Positions 1 to 12,575 of a stretch of 64,000 nt of DNA are shown here, piece after piece (within the stretch, counting starts at the first letter, position 1; every line of letters begins with the position of its first letter). The position numbers and the translations under genes are program-made. The notes below the pieces were generated by a model that had not been told where the DNA came from, searched no databases, and saw only the letters and a list, made by a program, of their open reading frames with translations. Source of the DNA: Synchiropus splendidus (taxonomy: Eukaryota; Chordata; Actinopteri; Syngnathiformes; Callionymidae); assembly GCF_027744825.2 (NCBI RefSeq), contig NC_071339.1:27761501-27825500 (forward strand), in the 5' to 3' direction.

Positions 1-111
1 AGGTCCTTGTAGTTTTAGGAGCCTCACGACTTCAGACACCAGCACTTTATTCGTTATGTCCTTCCTGACGATTTCTGTAACGTCACCTTACCTTCACCTT
101 CACCTTCTTCT
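1..111. repeat. LINE 3' end region with short CACCTT-type repeat
   Basis: This stretch lies downstream of the minus-strand LINE reading frame that follows, so it is probably its 3' untranslated tail. A short degenerate repeat of the type CACCTT is visible at about 86-113. No gene is seen. Confidence 0.4.
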
Positions 112-811
112 ACCGCTTATCCGGGGTCGGGTCGCGGAGGCACTATTCGGAGCACGGAAGCCCAAACTTCCCGGTCCGCACAAACCTCCTCCAGCTCATC
201 CCTGGGGATCCCGAGGCGTTCCCAGGCCAGACCGGAGACATAATCTCTCCAGCGAGTCCTGGGTCTTCCCCGGGGTCTCCTCCCGGTAGGACATGCACGG
301 AACACCTCCCCAGGGAGGCGTCCAGGGGGCATCCGGATCAGATGCCCGAGCCACCTCAACTGGTTCCTCTCGATGTGGAGGAGCAGCGGCTCCACCCCGA
401 GCTCCTCCCGGATGACCGAACTCCTCACCCTATCTCGAAGGGTGCGCCCAGCCACCCTGCGGAGGAAACTCATCTCAGCCGCTTGTATCCGCGATCTCAT
501 CCATTCGGTCATTACCCAAAGCTCGTGACCATAGGTGAGGGTGGTAACGTAGATGGGTAAATCGAGAGCTTCGTCTTGTGACTGAGCTCCCTCTTCACCA
601 CGACGGTCCGATACAGCGACCGCATCACTGCTGCAGCTGCACCAACCCGTCTATCAATCTCACGCTCCCCTTTTCCCTCACTCGAGAACAAGACCCTGAG
701 ATACTTAAACTCCGCCACTTGGGGCAAGAACTCTCCACCGACCTGGAGAGAGCAAACCACCTTATTCCGGTGAAGAACCATGGCCTCAGACTTGTAGGTG
801 CTGGTCAATAG
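112..811 (-). pseudogene. non-LTR retrotransposon (LINE) reverse transcriptase, C-terminal fragment
   Basis: Two minus-strand frames (808-512, then 512-117) together read as the C-terminal end of a LINE polyprotein, after the RT catalytic core. Visible landmarks are VGGEFLPQV, EREIDRRVGAA, then after a frameshift RIQAAEMSFLRRVAG, GHLIRMPPGRLPGEVF and GRPRTRWRDYV, ending in a proline-rich tail. Blocks of this kind are common at the end of fish non-LTR retrotransposons. The catalytic FADD-type core is absent, so this is a 5'-truncated copy. A frameshift near 512 breaks the frame, and the copy is dead. The exact clade cannot be fixed from this end alone. Confidence 0.8.
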
Positions 812-1024
812 ATAAAAGGCCTTTAGGCCAAGTTGGTTGCTATTTTCTTATTCTTTAGCATAAATAGGCATGTTTTTGTTTTGTTTTGTTTTGGTTTCGT
901 CGTTTAAGTTCCACACTATTTTATGACTATTTTATTATTTTATTTTAGACTTAAGTTTTAGACTTATTTGGGGACAAGAGTTTTGGGAGTGAAGTTGGAA
1001 GACGTGAACATTTTGAGGGAGACG
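812..1024. other. AT-rich spacer with TTTTG repeats
   Basis: This is a T-rich, low-complexity stretch with a run of TTTTG units around 868-893. No gene or recognised element is seen. Confidence 0.5.
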
Positions 1025-1205
1025 AGATGTTATGACGTGTCATGGGATTATTTGGGGTCACAACTTGGGGGCGCTCTTGTTATGTTGCCGTGTCACCATC
1101 CGGTTTGTTGGAAGTTGGAACCGTGCATAAAACCTGCTGTGTTGATACATCCTGTGTGTATTCCTTTCAGCTTTGGCTACCACAGGACGTGTCTCTTCAA
1201 CCCAC
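1025..1205 (+). repeat. solo LTR-like repeat (Gypsy-associated), copy 1
   Basis: This block recurs at about 29,050-29,225 (+) and, inverted, at about 20,610-20,780, where it sits directly upstream of the minus-strand Gypsy gag. It starts near TGTTATGACGTGTCATGGG and carries an A(A/T)AAA polyadenylation-like signal followed by CCTGCTGTGTTGATAC. Position and signal suggest a short LTR. The ends are approximate, and the TG..CA termini were judged only from three copies. Confidence 0.5.
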
Positions 1206-1332
1206 TTGGGAGAACGAATCAAATGTCCGGACCATCATTGTGCAGTGTCGCCAGGTTCACGGACAGGGCCCCAGGCTACCTGGCCCAGTGGAGCGCTCGA
1301 GGCCGAGGCACTGGAAGGAGCGAATTCAATAT

Positions 1333-1378
1333 GAATAATAATAATAATAAAAAAAATAAATAAATAAATAAAAAAAAC
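1333..1378. repeat. AAT / AAAT microsatellite
   Basis: A run of AAT units passes into AAAT units. A shorter AAT tract occurs at the equivalent place in the duplicated copy near 29,380, so it belongs to the duplicated block. Confidence 0.9.
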
Positions 1379-1960
1379 GCAAATACTATGCTCCAAGCAA
1401 TGCTTTTATTTAAAACAAATTTCCGCACAAACAGAAATTTCCTCCGGTCAGCCGACTGCCCCGGGGGAAGCTGCCGAAGTCCCGATGTCCACGTACGGAG
1501 CTCCACAAGCGCCGAGTCTCCTGCGGTTAAATCCACTGCTGTGGTGATGAGACAAGTCTCTCCCGTGACTGCGACGAGACCTCAGTCCTGCCTGAAGTTT
1601 CCGTGGTCCAGATGAGCCGCTCCGCACCTCTTCAAGTCTCAAGCTTCTTCTCTTGTTGTGGCAGATGCGCCGGCTCCGGCTGTAATTTCACAATGACAGA
1701 GTCAGTCACTCACGCCTCTGTAATTTCACAATCACATTTTGCGGAGTGCCCTGGCACTTCCAGTGAAGTAGAAAGGCTGGTGTAATATCCCTGGAATATG
1801 TTTGTGTCCAGCTGTCCCTGGAGCCTGCCTGCCTCCCAAACAGTCCTGTAACACGGGGCAGAAACTACTCTATTAAGAACTCTGATCCTGGGGCATGACT
1901 ACTTCAAGGCTAGCAGGCAGTCCTCTGTGCAGTTCACTATTCGAAATGCTAAAGCACCCG
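1379..1960. repeat. dispersed repeat block without readable coding
   Basis: This block matches parts of 29,400-29,720 in direct orientation and of 16,330-16,650 in inverted orientation. For example, the stretch around a TATTCCAGGAATATTAC-like motif near 1785-1800 reappears inverted near 16,460. It is probably terminal or non-coding DIRS-family sequence or a joined repeat. No convincing protein is seen. Confidence 0.5.
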
Positions 1961-2530
1961 CAACACTCAAAGCATATAATGCCAAATGGATGTGAACTGC
2001 CGTCTGTTAGGTAAACATCCGCTTCTAGTCCAATTCAATCCGGACTATTCCCGGCGCAGTTCTGACACTCCACAGAAGGACCGCACGTGTTCAGGTACGG
2101 AGCTTAATAGGTGGAGGGCTTGGATTTGCAGCGCAGCGTTCCCTCTCAATCAGCCGTAATGCGCGATGCCCTCGCCCCTGGAACTTGACCTCCCCCATGA
2201 GGAGTGACCATCCCACCCGGCGCTGACAGAGCCACCATCGCTCAGTAGAATTGTGTCTATGCTGTCGTCAAACGGCTCATAGCGCTTGAGAACATCATCG
2301 CGCTCTTTAAGAGCTCCATGGAGTCCACCAGAGATTTTGGAGACATAACAGTCCGCCGCCGTGGTGCTCTGCTCGCGGGGCCTCCTCCACACACAGCCGC
2401 CGGCTTTGGGGAACAGCCGTATAATAGCCGCGCTGATCATCGCCGCTCCTCTTGGAGAGACCAGTCGGCTGCTCTCACCTCTGCTCCCTCCAAAAGCATA
2501 GGAAGAACTTTGTATCTAAAAGTATGCATC
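1961..2530 (+). pseudogene. decayed DIRS-family ORF1 (gag-like) fragment
   Basis: The plus-strand reading resembles the better preserved copy at 32,390-32,770, which has NGVYAVGNQLIALENIIALF and LPEILEFQQSV. Here frameshifts and stops break it. It ends in the conserved tail SRLLSPLLPPKA-like motif shared by five copies in the window. It lies upstream of a DIRS reverse transcriptase piece at 3499, as expected for a first ORF. The gag-like role is inferred from position, and no nucleocapsid motif is seen. Confidence 0.5.
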
Positions 2531-3490
2531 TAAACCAAAGTCGAACTTGGAAAAAAAGATGCATTACTTTGGTATCGGGTCTGTTTCTTCTCTGCCCAAA
2601 ATAAAGGTTTCTCACTCGCCAAATTCTCTTCCGGCTCCAGTCAGTCCGAACTCCGGCTTCAAAAATTAGTTTTTGTTTGACATCGTCTCAGGAGACCGAG
2701 CAGTATAGTAACAGGCTCTCTGCCTCCTTTTACCTGACGCCAGAACTGTCCCTGGGGAAGTTTCTGGAGCCAAGACGTTATGTTTTTCCTCAGATTCGCC
2801 ACAATATGAAGCACAGACATCAAATAACTCTTTCCCGTCTCTCAAAAGATCCTGGTACCAGCCAAAAGTCAGGGGAGTTTCAATTCTGCCATTAACTCTT
2901 CTTATTCCTCAGACTCGCCAGTTTTTAGCAGGGGTCGCCACAGGGCCGCGAAAGTCACCACTTCAGAGGAACACTGAGTAGGCGCAGCGTGCCAGACCTG
3001 CTCTGTTCTCAGCTCCCTCGTGCAACGTCTGATAGGATGTGTGTCTGTGATTCTGTTCTCTGCAGCCCTGCAAACCTCTCAGAGGCAGGTAGGACATCGT
3101 CATCTACAGAGTCATCTCTTTCTGAGGATGATTGGGCCAGTCCCTCGGGTGTACATCTTAGGAGAATTGCAGTGTCAGATCAAGGTACACTGCAAGTTTG
3201 GGGAACTGAATTCCTCTGACGGCTCAGCTGACAAAAGCGAGTCTGTTTTTGAAGAACCAGCGGGACTTGAAGTCCCCAGAGGAGAGGGCGCTGTGCACCG
3301 ACGACCCTTTCGTCCTAGACCCGCCCCGGAGGCCGGGTCTGTTCTTGTGCTCTGGGCACGTGTCTTGACAGAATATCTTCCGAACTGAAAGCGCCTGTCT
3401 CCTCACCTGCCCATATGGATCGAGAAAATACACGGTCATTGACACGTCCTTCAGTTTCACAGTCAACCCCCAGGTTCTGCGTCACCACAT
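2531..3490 (+). pseudogene. DIRS-family linker region between ORF1 and RT, decayed
   Basis: Plus-strand fragments (2677-2895, 2989-3219, 3020-3388) recur at 30,432-31,160 and inverted at 14,821-15,246. They contain a Ser-rich stretch (SSSTESSLSEDDWASPSG) followed by IAVSDQGTLQVWGTEFL. No catalytic domain is recognisable. Overlapping frames show frameshifts, and no function is proposed. Confidence 0.45.
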
Positions 3491-3965
3491 GGACCTGAAT
3501 GAACTCAGAGAACCAGCTGTCATGTCTGATGGAGGAGGACCGCGCTCTCCTGACAATGGGAATAATCGAGTTAGTTCCTAAGCGATCCTCCTACACTGGG
3601 TTTTACTCCGGGTACTTTCTGGAACCCAAGAAGACAGGAGAGTGGACACCTGTTCTGGATCTCAGTCTCCTCAACCAATTCATGACCAGACAGCGGTTCC
3701 GGACTACCAGGAGACTCCTGGAGTGTGTCAGAGTGTGAGAGTGGATGACCTCCATAGATCTTGCAGAGGCCTACTTCCACAACACGGTCTCTAGTGTCGA
3801 GTGCCTCGTTTTTTTGCCAAGTGCGTGGAGGAGTGGCTCAAACCACTAAGGAGACAGGGTCTGCGGATTCTGACGTACTTGGACTCCTTTTTGATTCTAG
3901 CCAGAGTCCAAACAGGAGTCATGAGCGCACACCAGCTTAGCAGAAGGGGTCTGTCTCGTAGCTGC
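3491..3965 (+). pseudogene. DIRS-like reverse transcriptase, N-terminal and palm fragment
   Basis: The first frame (3499-3738) carries GIIELVPKRSSYTGFYSGYF, LEPKKTGEWTPVLDLSLLNQF and RQRFRTT, which correspond to the fingers and first palm motif of DIRS/Gypsy-type RTs. After a stop, the reading continues with MTSIDLAEAYFH, and then RILTYLDSFLILAR at 3801-3920. There the catalytic YxDD box is YLDS, so an essential aspartate is lost. The rest of RT is replaced by inverted satellite at about 3960. The copy is dead. Confidence 0.8.
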
Positions 3966-5115
3966 AGAACAAATTCAATGTCTCCGAAGTGGTTTCAGAG
4001 AGTTATCAACATTTTTATGTTTGTTGGTCTGAAAGGTACAGGTCCCACGGGCTGAAAACGCGTTTTATGCACTGTTTACTCTCTGCTCAGGGCTGTCTCA
4101 GAACATTAAAATTTCACCTGGCACTATAGCTAGAGTGGTCATACTAGCAGGTGCTGAACTAATTCAACATTTCTGAAGTGGTTGCAGAGTGATGACATTT
4201 TTATGTTTGTCGATTCTGAAAACCATCCTCACTCAGGTGAAAACCCGTTTTCTGCACTGTTCATTCACTGCTCAGAATAGTGCCAGAACATGAAAATATC
4301 AGCTGCGACTGTTGGAAAAAGGCTCTTTCGAGTATATTCGGCACTGAATCCACGTTTCTGGACTATTTTCATGGTGTAATCAACAATATTTTTTTTTCCT
4401 CGTCAGAAACCAAGCCTCTCTCGGGCTGAAAACGCGTTTTCTGCACAGTTCAGTCACTGCTCAGCGATGCCTCAGAACATGAAAATTTCACCTGACTGTA
4501 TAGCAGAAGCGTTATTTCTTGTAGCAGCAGAACTAATTAAACCTCTCTGTGTGGTTTCAGAAAGTAATCAACATTTTAATCCTTGTTGGTCTGAAAACCA
4601 CCTTTTCGTGGGCTGAATACGTGTTTTCTGCTCTGCTTAGGCGGGACTCAGAAGATGAAAATATCACCTGCAACTACAGGCAAAACGTTTTTTCTCCTGC
4701 AACTATAGGGAAAACACTCTCTCTAGCATATTCAACACTAAACCTACATTTCTGAACTGTTTTTAGAGGGTTATCAACTATTGTATTTTTGACAGTCCGA
4801 AACCCAGCTTCTCTCAGGCTAAAAATGCATATTCTGTACTGGTCACTCACTGATCAGAAAAGCCTCAGAACATGAAAACATCACCTGCAACTATAGCAGA
4901 AGGCGTCTTTGTCGTAGCTGAGGACGAATTCAACCTGTCTGAAGTAGTTTCACAGAGTTATCAACATTTTTATGTTTGTCGGACAAAAAAACACAATCCC
5001 TCGGGCTGAAAACGCGTTTTCTGCACTGTTCACTCACTGCTCAGCGATGCCTCAGAACATGAACGTTTCACCTGCAACTATAGGAAAAAAAAACTTTCTC
5101 GTATATTCAACACTA
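3960..5115 (-). repeat. old diverged satellite island, inverted
   Basis: About six diverged units are reverse complements of the main satellite. Each unit shows AACGCGTTTTCTGCACTGTTC, then CAGAACATGAAAATTTCACC, then ATCAACATTTTTATG. Copies differ strongly from one another, so this is an old island. It interrupts a DIRS RT fragment on its left and abuts an ORF1 fragment on its right. Confidence 0.85.
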
Positions 5116-6050
5116 AACCTCTACGAATAGGGCGCTGCGACTGGGCTACAAGCAGCCAAACCGTTTTCATTCCATCCACATTTCCTGCTTCCAAGCCATG
5201 GGATGAGTTTGACGAGAGCCAGGCGCTTCTATGAGGTGCGTCTGGAGACTTCCCAGAGTTGGATGAGTTCCGTGTGGTGGAATCAAGCACGTTCCCGCTT
5301 GATCTTCTCCTGCGCCTCATGTCATCCGCCTCCGTCGTATCAAAGTTGAGCTCTCTCTCCACCGGCAGCTCAAGAATCATACCACTTCACTAACGGCCAG
5401 CTGGCGTTGGATGGCGAGACTACACCAAGGGCAGGACCGCATGTTGTCTGCCCACAACTGGAAGAAATCCGGACTATTCCCGGCACGGTCCTTACACTCC
5501 ACTCCCACTAGGACCGCACTTGGTCAGGTACGGAGCTTACTGCCTGGTGGAGGGTTGGGATTGGCGGCTCACCGTTCCCGCTCACTCAGCCGTCATGCGC
5601 CATGCCTGATGCGTTCGCCCCGGGAGCTCGACCTCCCCCCTGAGGGGTGACCATCCCACCCACCGCTGACAGAGTCTCCATTGCGCAGTGGAATGGTGTT
5701 TACGCCGTCGGCAACCAGCTCACAGCGCTTGAGAACATCATTGCGCTCTTTTTGTGCTCCGTGGACCGGCTCATCCATCACAGATCCTTTCTCACTCTAC
5801 AGAGATTTTGAGTTTCAACAGTCCGTCGGCGTGGTTCTCCGCTCGTGGCGCCTCCTCCTCACACAGCCGCTGCCCCGGGGGGGGGGAACACCGTCGCTTG
5901 TCGAAGGGGCGGGGTTATCCCAGCTGTCCAAATCATAGCCGTGCTGATCATTGCTGCTCATCTTGGAGAGACCAGTCGACTGCTCTCACCTCTGCTCCAT
6001 CTAAAAGCGTAGGAAGAAAACTTCTATCTAAAACTATGCATCTGTAACAG
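5116..6050 (+). pseudogene. DIRS-family ORF1 (gag-like) fragment, copy 2
   Basis: The plus-strand frames 5411-5650, 5681-5938 and 5754-6047 together match the copy at 31,870-32,770. Recognisable pieces include the NGVYAVGNQL-type segment, the RDFEFQQSVGVVL stretch and the RDQSTALTSAPSKSVGRK tail. A G-run at about 5877-5888 marks one frameshift site. The role is inferred from position within the DIRS family. Confidence 0.5.
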
Positions 6051-7855
6051 GTCTGAATACTGTGACCTTGTCCACAGTTAAAAAGTGGTGTCTTAATGTG
6101 GTCAGTAGAATGCCGTCTGAAACAAAATGCGGACAGTCACACACGGCTTCCACATTTGTCGATGGTGAGAAAAGTAATCCAAGGGATTATGTTTTTTTAT
6201 TGTGGTAACCCACACCACAATTAAATGTCTTTCTGAAACATCACTCACAAACATCTCACTTTGTCATACAACAACTGTCAGACATCATGAACCACATGCA
6301 TAATTGCTTTTCATCTGAATGTATAATTCTGCCATTAAACCTTTTGGCTAGTGTTGAGAAATAATAAAACCTTACTTTTTACCAAACACCGTTATTCACC
6401 ACAAGCAAACTGAACTCCACACAACTCAATCACCCGTGCCATGTCAACGTCGGTTGTCAGTATTAGCTTACAAGCGCCACATCTACACAGAGCGAACTCA
6501 ACGTACGAAGGAAAAACAGTATACTTAAAAACTGAATCACCATCCTCACACTCAGACTCAGAATCAGTCAATCCCAAGTGGAACAAACATTATAAAAAAA
6601 TGGATTTGACTAACCTGAAACAGAATGTGGACAGAGTCATACGAGGCTTTTGTCGATGGTGAGAAAAGCAATGAAAAAAAGTGTCACCTCCTATTTACCC
6701 ACACATCTTCAATGCCCAACCTCTGTCCTACCCTTCCCTCTACTGACCGAATTATATACCTGCCGGTTAATCAACTCTTCAAAAACCACCCATGAAACAC
6801 ATCATTTACCGGCTGCTGCATATTGGCCCTTTTAAGCGTCTCTAGTCTGATGACTTGGGAGGCAGCATGGAGATAAACTGCGTTTTTGGGCCCCCGGTGA
6901 TGAGGCCCCTGACGCAGCCGACCAAGCTTGCATCACAGTGACGTTTGCATATTGGCAATGGAAAACATGAAGCAGTAGTTTGTGGGAGCAGTTTTCATCC
7001 GCACTTTTTTCCCTCCGGCGATTCTACATGTTGATGGATGGAGCTTCATTTGTGTTGGGCGTGGGGTCTGCTGACAGGAAATCCACAGTCCTATAGGCAG
7101 GAAATGCTGCTGTAGACCGAGTGAGAAGTAAACAAGACGTGCTAATGACCCTGCTGCTGCAGATCACATCTGCTTAACAAGCTGTCGTTCTGAATCATGT
7201 CAATGACGTTTGCACTTCACATTTCCATCTGTTTTTATCAAACAATTCAAATAAAAGTAGAACATGACATGTATTTCGCTCTGATTTTACATTTAAATGA
7301 TAAAGTTTTTGTACAATGTAAACACTTGATTCTTATGATTGTAAATTACTCTTTTAAACATTTTGCAAAATAATCATTTTACTGCCTTACATCCAGTAAA
7401 ATCATATTTATCTTGTTTGAAACTCAGTGTCACAGATGTGATGAGTATTTATATAGATGATACATTCGATTTTCTCGTTTGAACGGTTGAACCAGGACCT
7501 CAGTGCAATGTAATTATTCGCTTTCATGGAACAAAACACGGTCCTTGCACTCTCCTGAAGCCACTTTGGTCGACAAAACTACTGTACAATGCAATCACAA
7601 AAAACTATATTCTGATATGACAACCATATAATCAACTAACCTGAAACAAAATGTGGACAGATTCACGTGAGGCTTCCACATTTTTCGATGGTGAGAAAAG
7701 TAATGAAAAAATGTCACTTCCTATTTACCCACGCATCTTCAATGCCCAACCTCTGTCCTATCCTGCCCTCTACTGACCTAATCATATACCTGCCGGTTAA
7801 TCAACTCCATGCTGAACAATTAAATGACATCTAACACACACTCTGTGACCACACA
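6051..7855. other. AT-rich non-coding region, partly duplicated at 32.8-33.6 kb
   Basis: No protein or RNA gene is seen. The segments 6051-6660 and 7620-7860 have close counterparts at 32,780-33,420 and 33,350-33,600 in the same order. The middle part (about 6840-7620) has no counterpart there, so it is either an insertion here or a deletion in the other copy. Confidence 0.6.
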
Positions 7856-10800
7856 TAAGTGGGCGTCACACTGGAAAGGCTGTTTTTCCTATAGTTGTAT
7901 GTGATATTTTCATGTTCAGAAGCTTTTCCATTCAGTCAGTGAACAGTGCAGAAAACGCCTTTTCAGCCAGTCAAAAGCTGGTATTCAGACCAGAAAAAAA
8001 AAGTTAACCACCTGAAATACCGTTCAGAAATGTAGGTTTAATGTTGAATATATGAGAAAGAGTGTTTATCCTATCGTTGCAGGTGAAATTTTCATGTTGT
8101 GAGTAATGCCTGAGCAGTGAGTGAAGAGAGCAGAAAACGCGTATTCAGCTCAAGAAAAGGTGGTTTTCAGACCGACAAAAATAAAAATCTTGATAACTCT
8201 CTGAAACCACCTTAGACAGGTTGAATTAGTTCTGCACCCTCTAAAAACACCTTTTCTGCTGATATTGGATATTGTCATGTTCTGTGGCCTTCGCTGAGCA
8301 GTGAGTGAACACTGCAGAAAACGCGTTTTCAGCCCGAGGGACTGTGGTTTTGAGACAGATAGACATGAAAATGTTGTTACCTCTCTGAAACCACTTCAAA
8401 CAAGTTGAATTAGTTCGGCACTTACTAAAAACACTCCTGCTACTATATTGGCAGGTGAAATGTTCATGTTCTGAGGCATCCCTGAGCAGTGAGTGAACAG
8501 TGCATAAAACACGTTTTCAGGCTGAGAGACGCTCGGTTTTTGACCAGGAAAAAAGAAGTTGATAACCCCCTGATAAACAGTTCAGAAAGGTACATTTAGT
8601 GCTGAATATACGAGAAAGAGTGTTTTTCCTATTGTTGCAGTTGAAATTTTCATGTTCTCAGTCACGCCAAAGCACTGTGTGACCAGCAGTGAACGCATAA
8701 AATAAAATATAAAATTGTCGCTTTGAAAACAGTTCAGAAAGTTTTATTTAGTGCTGAATATACTAGAAATAGTCTTTTTGCTATATTTACACTTGATATT
8801 TTCATTGTTCTGAGGCTGTTCTGATCAGTCAGTGAACAGTGCAGAAAACGCGTTTTCTACCGAAGGACTGTGGTTTTCAGACCAACAAACATTAAAATGT
8901 TGATGACACATTGAAACCACTTCAGAGAGGTTGAATTAGTTCTGCAGCTACTAGAAAGACTTTAGCAGATTCTGCTATAGTATAGGTGAAATTTTCATGT
9001 TCTGAGGCATCGCTGAGAAAAAGTCAAAAAAAAAAAAAATCTGAAATGTATGTTTAGTGTTGAATATACGAGAAAGAGTGCTTTTCCTATAGTTGCTGGT
9101 GAAATTTTCATGTTGTGAGGCATCACTGAGCAGTGAGTGAACAGTGCAGAAAACGCGTTTTCAGCCTGAGTGATTGTGGTTTTCATACCAGAAAAAAAAA
9201 AAAAAAAAAATAATTAATCAAATCGTCGCTAACGCGCTGGAATACAGTTCAGAAAGGTAGATTGAGTGCTGTATATACTAGAGAGTGTTTTCCTATAATT
9301 GTAGATGATAATTTAATGTTCAGAGGGTATTCTGTCCATTATAAAACGCGTATTCAGCCCGAGGCACTGTGGTTTTCAGACCAACATAAAAATGTTAACT
9401 CTCTGAAGCCACTTCAGAGACGTTGAATTATTTCTGCACCTACGAGAAAGACCTTTTCTGCTATTGTGGCAGGTGAAATTTTCATCTTCTGTGGAATCTC
9501 TGAGCAGTGAGTGAGCAGTGTATAAAAAGTGTGTTTGGCCTAAGACAAAGTGGGTTTTGGACAGACGAAAAAAAATTTGTTGATAACCCTGCAAAAACAG
9601 TTCAGAAATGTAGGTTTGGTCTTGAATATATTAGAAAGACTATTTTTCCTATAGTTGCAGGTAATATTTTCAGGATCCGAAACTATTCTGATCAGTGAGT
9701 GAACAGTGCAGAAAACTAGTTTTCAGCCGAAGAGAAACTCGGTTTCTAAACAGGAAAAAAAGAAGCAGCTGATAACCTCCTGAAATACATTTCCTAAAGG
9801 TAGGCCTAATGTTTATTATACTACAAAGAGTGTTCTTCCTTTACTTGCAGGAGAAATTTTCATGTTCTAAGGCATCGATGAGCAGTGAGTGAACAGTGCA
9901 GAAATCGCGTTTTCAGCCCGAGTGACAGTGGTTTTCAGAATTGACAAACATAAAAATGTTGTTATCACTCTGAAATCACGTCAGACATGTTGAATTAGTT
10001 CTGCAGCTGCTAGAAAGACCGCTTCTGCTGTAAATTCAGGAGAAACTTTTATGTTCTGAGGCATCACTAAGCAGTGAGTGAACAGTGCAGAAAACACGTT
10101 TTCAGCCCGGGATAAGCTGAGTTTCTGTCCAGGAAAAAAAAAAAAAAAGTTGATAACCCTCTGAAATACAGTTCACGAATGTAGGTTTAGTGTTTATTAT
10201 CCTAGAAAGAGTGTTTCTCCTATAGTTGCACGAGAAATTTTCTTGTTCTCAGGAATCGCTGAGCAGTGAGTAAACTGCATAAAATGCGTTTTCAGCCAAA
10301 GCAAAGATAGTTTACAGACCGACACAAATAAAAATGTTGATAACTCTCTTAAATCACTTTAGACAAGTTGAGTTAGTTCTGCACCTTGTAGAAATACCTT
10401 TTCTGCTATAGTGGCAGGTGAAAACTTCATCTTCTGGGGCATCGCTGAGCAGTGAGTGATCTGTCCGTAAAACTTGTTTTCGTCCAAAGAGAAAGTGGGT
10501 TTTGGACTGACAAAAATAAAATTGTTGATAACCCTCTAAAAACGGTTCAGACAGCTTAGATTTGTTCTGCAACTACTAGAAAGACCCTTTCTGCTTAAGT
10601 GGGAGGTGAAAATTTCATGTTCTGAAGCTTCCCTGAGAAGTTATGGCACAATGCAGAAAACACTTTTTCAGCCTGAGATAAGGTGGGTTTTGGAACGGCA
10701 AACATTAAAATGTTGATAACCTTTGAAAAACAAGTCAGACAGCTTAGATTTGTGCTTTGACTACTAGAAAGATCCTTTATGCTATAGTGAGAGGTAAAAA

Positions 10801-11250
10801 TTTCATGTTCTGAAGCTTCGCGGAGAAGTTGTGGCCGAATGCAGAAAACGCGTTTTCAGCCTGAGATAAGGTGGGTTTCGAAACGCCAAACATAAAAATG
10901 TTGTTAACTTTAAAACACTTCAGACAGCTTAGATTTGATGTGCAACTATTAGTAAGACCCTTTCTGCTATAGTGGGAGAAGAAAATTTCATTTTTTTGAA
11001 GTTTCCCTGAGAAGTTGTGGCAGCGTGCAGAAAACGCATTTTTATGGGTTTCGGAACCAAACCATGAAAATGTTAACAACTCTGAAAAAAGTTCAGAAAT
11101 ATAGATTTAGTCCTGAATTCATTATAATGAGTCTTTCTGCTATGGTTTGACATTTTCAAGTTCTGAGACTTTTCTGGTCACTGAGTGAACAGTGTAGAAA
11201 ACGTTTGATAAGAGTGAGAGAAATTGGATTTCCGACAGAAAACATTATGT
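7856..11250 (+). repeat. old diverged satellite array, about 18 units
   Basis: Units of about 185-195 bp share CAGAAAACGCGTTTTCAGCC, TTTTCATGTTCTGAGGC and a distorted AAAAATGTTGATAAC motif with the main array at 34-47 kb, in the same orientation. They are far more diverged and carry many poly-A insertions, such as 9190-9210 and 10,131-10,148. Units become more like the modern consensus at the right end (10,550-11,100), with CAGACAGCTTAGATTTG and GGAACGCCAAACAT. This reads as a fossil edge of the satellite family. Confidence 0.9.
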
Positions 11251-12344
11251 TGACGGATGATATGATGGTGATGGATATACCGCCACCGGTCCCCTACCTA
11301 TGACCTATCGTGAGAGATTTCAATCGTTCCTTATTTCCATCAATCTTTGACCATAATCCGACTGTAGCAGAAATGGGAGGAAAGTTGAGATCAGGAGTCA
11401 AAGCCATCGCTTCGCCTGCTGGTCTCTCCCACGGACCAAGAACTTGACCGTGTAGAAGAGGAGACCACATGGCGAAGGATGCACCACCTCCAGGAACCTC
11501 GCGGGACCCAGCTGGCACATAGTTCTCCAAACTCTCCTGATGGAGGCCAGGACCAGGAGGACAGCTGCTCTCTAAGCCACCAGCTCCAAAGGAGCCTGAC
11601 CAAGTGGCTCGAAGGGAGCTTCACAGAGAGACTTTAATACCAATTGTAGATCCCCATAGGGGCAGATGCGTCTGGAGGTCTGAGTCTTCGAAATCCCTGC
11701 ATGAACTGGACTAGCAGTGGATGTTTACCCAACGGACAGCAGTCCACACCCATTTAGCATTATATGCTTTGAGTGTTACCGGTGATTTTGCATTTCGAAT
11801 AGTTAACTCTACCTCGGTGGGCAGAGGACCACCTGCTAGCCTTGAAGTAGCCATGCATTGAGGGGATGCCCCAGGATAGGCGGTCCCCTCATAATTTCTG
11901 CCCCCTGCTGCAGGACTTTTTGCAGGACTTGAACAGGTTGCAGCACACCCTTGTGTGAGTGTATGTGTGAGCACAGGTGGCAGAGTTGCTCAGTCCAGAA
12001 CACCTCCCGGGACTCTGGAACACCTATGAGGTCATCTTGATCACAAAGCTTAACCCCCAGCCTTGCAATGTGGCCTGACCTGAGAACCACGGGCAATTAC
12101 CATGGCCGCCCATACCCTGACTTGCACCGCTGCCTCCTTTGCAAGACGGTCGTCAAGGAGATGCACGTTTTACAGCACTAAAACACCTGCAATGTCACCG
12201 GCGATGTTGCTTTGGTATGACGGAAGGTGGTATGCCCAGTGTCCTGTCGCTATCTCGGATGGCCAGGGCCTCATACGGGACCGGCCGATGAGACTTCCTA
12301 TGCCACCGCCACTCCCGGGGTCTATCCAGCCTGAATGAATTAAT
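11251..12344 (-). pseudogene. DIRS-family tyrosine recombinase N-terminal part and flanks, decayed
   Basis: On the minus strand, 11,974-11,711 reads VELTIRNAKSPVTLKAYNAKW, which resembles the start of the core-binding domain of DIRS tyrosine recombinases (a segment in which random-looking residues precede an AYNAKW-type motif). The rest (12,096-11,836) belongs to the 3' part and matches 21,800-22,100 (-) and 28,090-28,430 (+). The frame is broken, and no complete enzyme is present. Confidence 0.5.
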
Positions 12345-12575
12345 GAATGGGTTGCGAAGATGTAGCATTACCAACCCCTCATACGTAGAGTGTAATTTTA
12401 CACTCTGGGTGGCAGGCCTCGCCTTTGCCACCGTAAGCTGATATAGAAGGTGGCGTTAACAACCCCTCATATATGGTGTGTACCCTACACTGTGGATCAG
12501 CAGGAACTGCGTTGTCCACTTTTAACCACTATATGACTGAAATAGAAAGTGGCATTAACAATCCTCCACACCTAT
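12345..12575 (-). repeat. tandem repeat of about 96 bp in the DIRS 3' region
   Basis: The motif TTAACAA(C/T)CC..CATA..AGAGTGTAA recurs about every 95 bp, with CTGAAATAGAA.GTGGC as the other half. The same three-copy structure is at 22,135-22,370 (-) and 27,825-28,050 (+), always just beyond the recombinase end, so it is a fixed part of this DIRS family. Confidence 0.75.

Noticed and set aside
1603..1785. Short plus-strand frame near 1.6 kb as a gene
   Set aside because: It lies in a repeat block present in inverted form at 16.4-16.6 kb, has no motif, and is broken there.
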